Positions 5,710 through 7,794 of a DNA stretch of 7,794 bases are shown piece after piece. Each line of letters starts with the position of its first letter. Positions within the stretch are counted from its first letter, which is position 1. Below the pieces are notes generated by a model, which was not told the origin of the DNA, did not search any database, and saw only the letters and a program-made list of their open reading frames with translations. Both the position numbers and the translations under genes were made by a program. Source of the DNA: PGYR01 sp041595255 (GTDB lineage: Bacteria; Bacteroidota; Ignavibacteria; Kapaibacteriales; UBA2268). The stretch covers positions 1 through 7,794 of the forward strand of contig JBFHKR010000126.1 of NCBI GenBank assembly GCA_041595255.1. The letters run 5' to 3'.

Positions 5710-6185
5710 CAGAAAGCAAATTAACATATAAAGATTGGAGCTTTGAAGTCGATAAGGAATTGACAATTAATGAATATTCTAGAATTGACAAACCTAGTGC
5801 TGAGAGTTGCGGTTGTGGAAACTGTTTGAACTATATCGCATTTAGGAAAAAAGTATTTCCAGATGAAATAGGTCATTTATTTGAGAAACTAGGGATTGAC
5901 TCAAATAAAGAAATTGAAATTAGCCATATGGCAAAATTGAAAAACGGTCTACATTACTATTGTGGTTGGTTTCATTTCATAGGAAATTTCAATGGAAAAG
6001 ACTGTTCAATCCCTTTGCCATATGGCGGATTTACTTTAGATTTTCATCAAATAACATACAATTTTGGTATTGGGTTTACTAAAGCAAAAACTATGTCTGT
6101 ATTCAAATCTGACCAAGATTTAGTTCAAGTAGAATTTGACTGTAGAATTCCTTGGGTCATTGATAAAGATATTGAAGGTGTATGA
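5706..6185 (+). CDS. hypothetical protein with CxCxxC motif
   Basis: The 159-residue protein has a conspicuous C-G-C-G-N-C motif (C35, C37, C40) that could bind zinc, although two more cysteines (C86, C146) are too scattered to complete an obvious site. It is followed by a helix ending in L-F-E-K-L-G-I-D (58-65) and a G-L-H-Y-Y-C-G-W-F-H-F-I-G stretch (81-93). I recall similar unnamed bacterial proteins with C-x-C-G-N-C and G-W-F-H-F motifs, but no function. The protein appears soluble, with many aromatic residues. It overlaps both neighbours by ATGA, the middle position of a tightly coupled three-gene set, which suggests the three proteins work together or are needed in fixed proportion. Confidence 0.78.
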   Translation: MTESKLTYKDWSFEVDKELTINEYSRIDKPSAESCGCGNCLNYIAFRKKVFPDEIGHLFEKLGIDSNKEIEISHMAKLKNGLHYYCGWFHFIGNFNGKDCSIPLPYGGFTLDFHQITYNFGIGFTKAKTMSVFKSDQDLVQVEFDCRIPWVIDKDIEGV

Positions 6186-6571
6186 AAAAAGAATACACCA
6201 TATTTCTTAGCAAGGAAAAATTGGGTACAACTCGATTAGAAAAGGCTGATGCACCAATGGGAGTTGTTTTTGGTGAGATTTCATTTACAAAAATGAATAT
6301 CGGATATGACTTCATTAAAGAATATTGTAAATCCAACGGAATTGAATTAGCAAGCGATTACCCAGAAGTTAAACTCATTTCAACTAGAACAATAGAACAG
6401 CTAACGGTTAAGGACGATTCAGGTATCGAAATTAAAGGAATTGGGAATCAAATTAGTGGAATGGATAGTGAAGGATTTGAAATTACTTTGGAGGGAATTC
6501 CATATCCCTTTTTTGAAGAAGAATTTCCATTTCACGTAAAAGAATACAATGAAATGTTTAAAGAGAAATAA
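6182..6571 (+). CDS. hypothetical protein, last of three coupled cassette genes
   Basis: The 129-residue acidic protein is probably cytoplasmic. It has strand-rich stretches (Y-T-I-F-L-S at the N-terminus), an A-D-A-P-M-G-V-V-F-G-E-I segment at 22-32, I-K-G-I-G-N-Q-I-S-G-M-D around 84-95, and I-P-Y-P-F-F-E-E-E-F-P (106-116) near the C-terminus. Similar unnamed short bacterial proteins exist in my recollection, but I cannot give a domain name or role. Its ATG overlaps the stop of the preceding gene (ATGA at 6182-6185). The TAA is 9 nt before the attC-like palindrome at 6581-6647, so it closes the cassette. No signal peptide or membrane segment is present. Confidence 0.77.
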   Translation: MKKEYTIFLSKEKLGTTRLEKADAPMGVVFGEISFTKMNIGYDFIKEYCKSNGIELASDYPEVKLISTRTIEQLTVKDDSGIEIKGIGNQISGMDSEGFEITLEGIPYPFFEEEFPFHVKEYNEMFKEK

Positions 6572-6580
6572 AAAACGAAA

Positions 6581-6647
6581 GCACAACAAGGTGTATAGTG
6601 CATAGCCCCCTGCGGGATGCTACGACACCATACATTAAACGTTCATC
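6581..6647 (+). other. attC-like recombination site 2
   Basis: GCACAAC (6581-6587) and AACGTTCATC (6638-6647) bracket an imperfect palindrome. The left arm from 6592 (TGTATAGTGCATAGC, then CCC) is matched by the reverse complement of 6614-6634, which reads TGTATGGTGTCGTAGC then ATCCC; the pairing is good apart from mismatches and extra bases on one side. The loop is C- and G-rich, like that of the site at 5159-5227, and both sites share the terminal AACGTT. The outer bases fit the integron core consensus only in the AAC and GTT parts. The position, directly after the last gene of the set, supports a cassette end. Confidence 0.58.
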
Positions 6648-6817
6648 CTACGATTTGTGTTAATGTGCCACAAATTAAACCCCTACCATTAATATATTCA
6701 AAACACTTTTCATATATTGAATCTTAGTTAATTTGCAATCGTTAATAATCCTATTAATTAAAAAAAATGAAGAAATTACAGTATTTGTAACTCTTTCACC
6801 GTAAGTCTATGTATATC
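6648..6817. other. AT-rich spacer without a gene; one small hairpin
   Basis: There is no open reading frame of useful length and no good promoter match here. A seven-base-pair inverted repeat, ATTTGTG (6653-6659) with CACAAAT (6669-6675), has a nine-base loop and no T-run, so it is not a convincing terminator. The stretch runs into the remnant of the dehydrogenase 3' end just before the acyltransferase gene, so it probably belongs to the inserted DNA. Confidence 0.4.
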
Positions 6818-6844
6818 AACAACAGAAAATTAGTCGAGCTATAA
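6818..6844 (+). pseudogene. short third echo of the dehydrogenase 3' end
   Basis: In frame it reads N-N-R-K-L-V-E-L then TAA, against N-N-G-K-L-V-E-L then TAA in the intact gene. GTCGAGCTATAAT is identical to the intact gene's end over 13 bases. Upstream of 6818 the similarity stops. The final A of the stop is also the first base of the ATG of the next gene (TAATG). This suggests that this is the original junction between dehydrogenase and acyltransferase, left behind when other DNA was inserted. Confidence 0.75.
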
Positions 6845-7794
6845 TGTCCAACTACACAGTAGAAAAATATAGCTCAGAACACTTTGACGAATGGCAAGAT
6901 TTCGTTCGTATGAGTGTGAATGGAACGCTCTTCCACGAACAGAAATTCCTATCGTATCACGAAGAAGGTAAGTTTGAAGATTGCTCACTTATGATATATA
7001 AGGGTGATGAGCTAATCGCTGTATTCCCTGCTGCTGTGTTGCAAAGAGGTGATAAGCGAGTGCTAAAATCACACCCCGGTACTTCGTATGGTGGTGCTAT
7101 TTTCAGTACATTAGCTAAGCTAAAAGAAGTGATTGCGGTGCAATCAGCAATCGAGGAATTTGCAAAAGCTAATGGCATCAGCCGAGTTGAGTTCCGCCAA
7201 GCACCTAAAATATTTGTTGAAATGCCATTCGATCAGCTGGACTTTTCTCTAGTCCAACTCGGCTATGAGAGAGAAGATCAAGAGCTTTCTACGTGCTACC
7301 CATTGCTAGAATATCGCGATATTCCTATCGAGGATATGGTAAAGCTATTCGAGAATGACGGCAGGAACAAAGTCCGCAAGAACGTCCGCAAGGCTATAAG
7401 AGCGGGGCTGGAATTCCGCGAGTTAGACAATTCGGAAATTGAAAAATATTACGAAATACTGCTAGACAATCTGGTGCGTCACGATGCTAAGCCGGCTCAC
7501 AGCCTAGCAGATATAAAAAAATTGAAAGAGCTTTACCCAGAAAGAGTACGACTATACGGGGTTTTCGTAGATGGTGATATGACTGCCGGGTATCTGATAT
7601 TTAATATCAACTCCATCGGCTGGCACGTATTCTACGGCTCTATGAACTACAAATATCAAGTCGAAAGACCCACGACTTTCGGATTATTTATGCTGCTCAA
7701 AGTCTTAGCTGACAAAGGGTATGAGTATCTGAATATGGGTATCAGCACCGAAGACGGTGGTAAAATTGTGAATTGGGGGCTACTCGATTTCAAA
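6844..7794 (+). CDS. FemAB/GNAT-like acyltransferase (partial, runs off the window)
   Basis: The frame is open from the ATG at 6844 to the last base, 317 codons without a stop; the C-terminal end lies outside. The protein resembles FemAB-related double-GNAT acyltransferases. Features are an N-terminal domain with F-H-E-Q-K-F-L (30-36) and H-P-G-T-S-Y-G-G (77-84), the basic N-K-V-R-K-N-V-R-K-A stretch (175-184) typical of this group, V-F-V-D-G-D-M-T-A-G-Y-L (240-251), and near the end N-M-G-I-S-T-E-D-G-G-K (297-307). Such enzymes transfer acyl or aminoacyl groups to cell-surface sugars or peptides; the substrate is unknown. The context with the Gfo/Idh/MocA dehydrogenase suggests amino-sugar modification in polysaccharide synthesis. 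The ATG overlaps the stop of the dehydrogenase remnant. It looks less AT-rich than the inserted genes, like the dehydrogenase. Confidence 0.82.
   Translation, partial: MSNYTVEKYSSEHFDEWQDFVRMSVNGTLFHEQKFLSYHEEGKFEDCSLMIYKGDELIAVFPAAVLQRGDKRVLKSHPGTSYGGAIFSTLAKLKEVIAVQSAIEEFAKANGISRVEFRQAPKIFVEMPFDQLDFSLVQLGYEREDQELSTCYPLLEYRDIPIEDMVKLFENDGRNKVRKNVRKAIRAGLEFRELDNSEIEKYYEILLDNLVRHDAKPAHSLADIKKLKELYPERVRLYGVFVDGDMTAGYLIFNINSIGWHVFYGSMNYKYQVERPTTFGLFMLLKVLADKGYEYLNMGISTEDGGKIVNWGLLDFK

Noticed and set aside
5594..5791. Minus-strand open frame of 65 codons
   Set aside because: It is antisense to two coupled plus-strand genes and has a Ser/Leu-rich composition typical of a shadow frame.
6653..6675. 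Hairpin as a terminator after the three-gene set
   Set aside because: The stem is short and no T-run follows; it is noted only as a small inverted repeat.
6957..7178. Minus-strand open frame of 73 codons
   Set aside because: It is antisense to the clearly coding FemAB/GNAT-like gene.
1..7794. CRISPR arrays, tRNA or rRNA genes, integrase or transposase genes
   Set aside because: I saw no regularly spaced repeats, no cloverleaf with a CCA-type end, and no recombinase motifs. The only mobile-type nuclease is the DUF559 protein.

Overview
The window looks like an accessory region of an AT-rich Bacteroidota chromosome. Supporting signs are the general lack of Shine-Dalgarno sequences, a TAnnTTTG-type promoter in front of the sugar dehydrogenase gene, the protein families present, and a DUF559 gene bracketed by palindromic elements. 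The taxonomic call is an inference.

Left part (1-2395, minus strand). A NYN/PIN-like nuclease gene (1751-2395), an exported M15 (VanY-like) metallopeptidase gene (1146-1748) and a three-helix membrane protein gene (746-1138) lie 2 and 7 nt apart and read as one operon. Downstream is a separate module: a DUF559 (Vsr-like) nuclease gene (175-564) enclosed by two copies, in opposite orientation, of a double-hairpin palindromic element (118-173 and 589-650). Beyond it, abutting the left element, is a short echo of the M15 gene's own last codons and stop (95-121). Between NYN and the divergent plus-strand genes lies a 263-nt intergenic region with a terminator/attenuator-like structure facing NYN and a promoter facing right.

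Right part (2659-7794, plus strand). A Gfo/Idh/MocA sugar dehydrogenase gene (2659-3669) and a FemAB/GNAT-like acyltransferase gene (6844 to beyond the window edge) resemble surface-polysaccharide genes. They appear once to have been adjacent: the remnant of a dehydrogenase 3' end at 6818-6844 overlaps the acyltransferase start as TAATG. About 3.2 kb of more AT-rich DNA now separates them. It holds a RibD_C/DHFR-like gene (3849-4385), a second 38-codon copy of the dehydrogenase 3' end (4418-4531), an unknown gene (4631-5164), and a translationally coupled set of three unknown genes (5245-6571). Two imperfect palindromes (5159-5227 and 6581-6647) and a right half-site ending GTTAGGC (4614-4620) look like integron attC recombination sites, so part of the insert is best read as gene cassettes without an integrase in view.

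The most notable signal is that at two places, on opposite strands, an intact gene is followed by foreign genes and then by a remnant of that same gene's 3' end. The 38-codon dehydrogenase copy differs from the intact gene by 16 substitutions, all synonymous. That points to 3' ends imported from diverged relatives along with the inserted genes, not to decay of a local duplication. The functions of the cassette proteins are not recognised.
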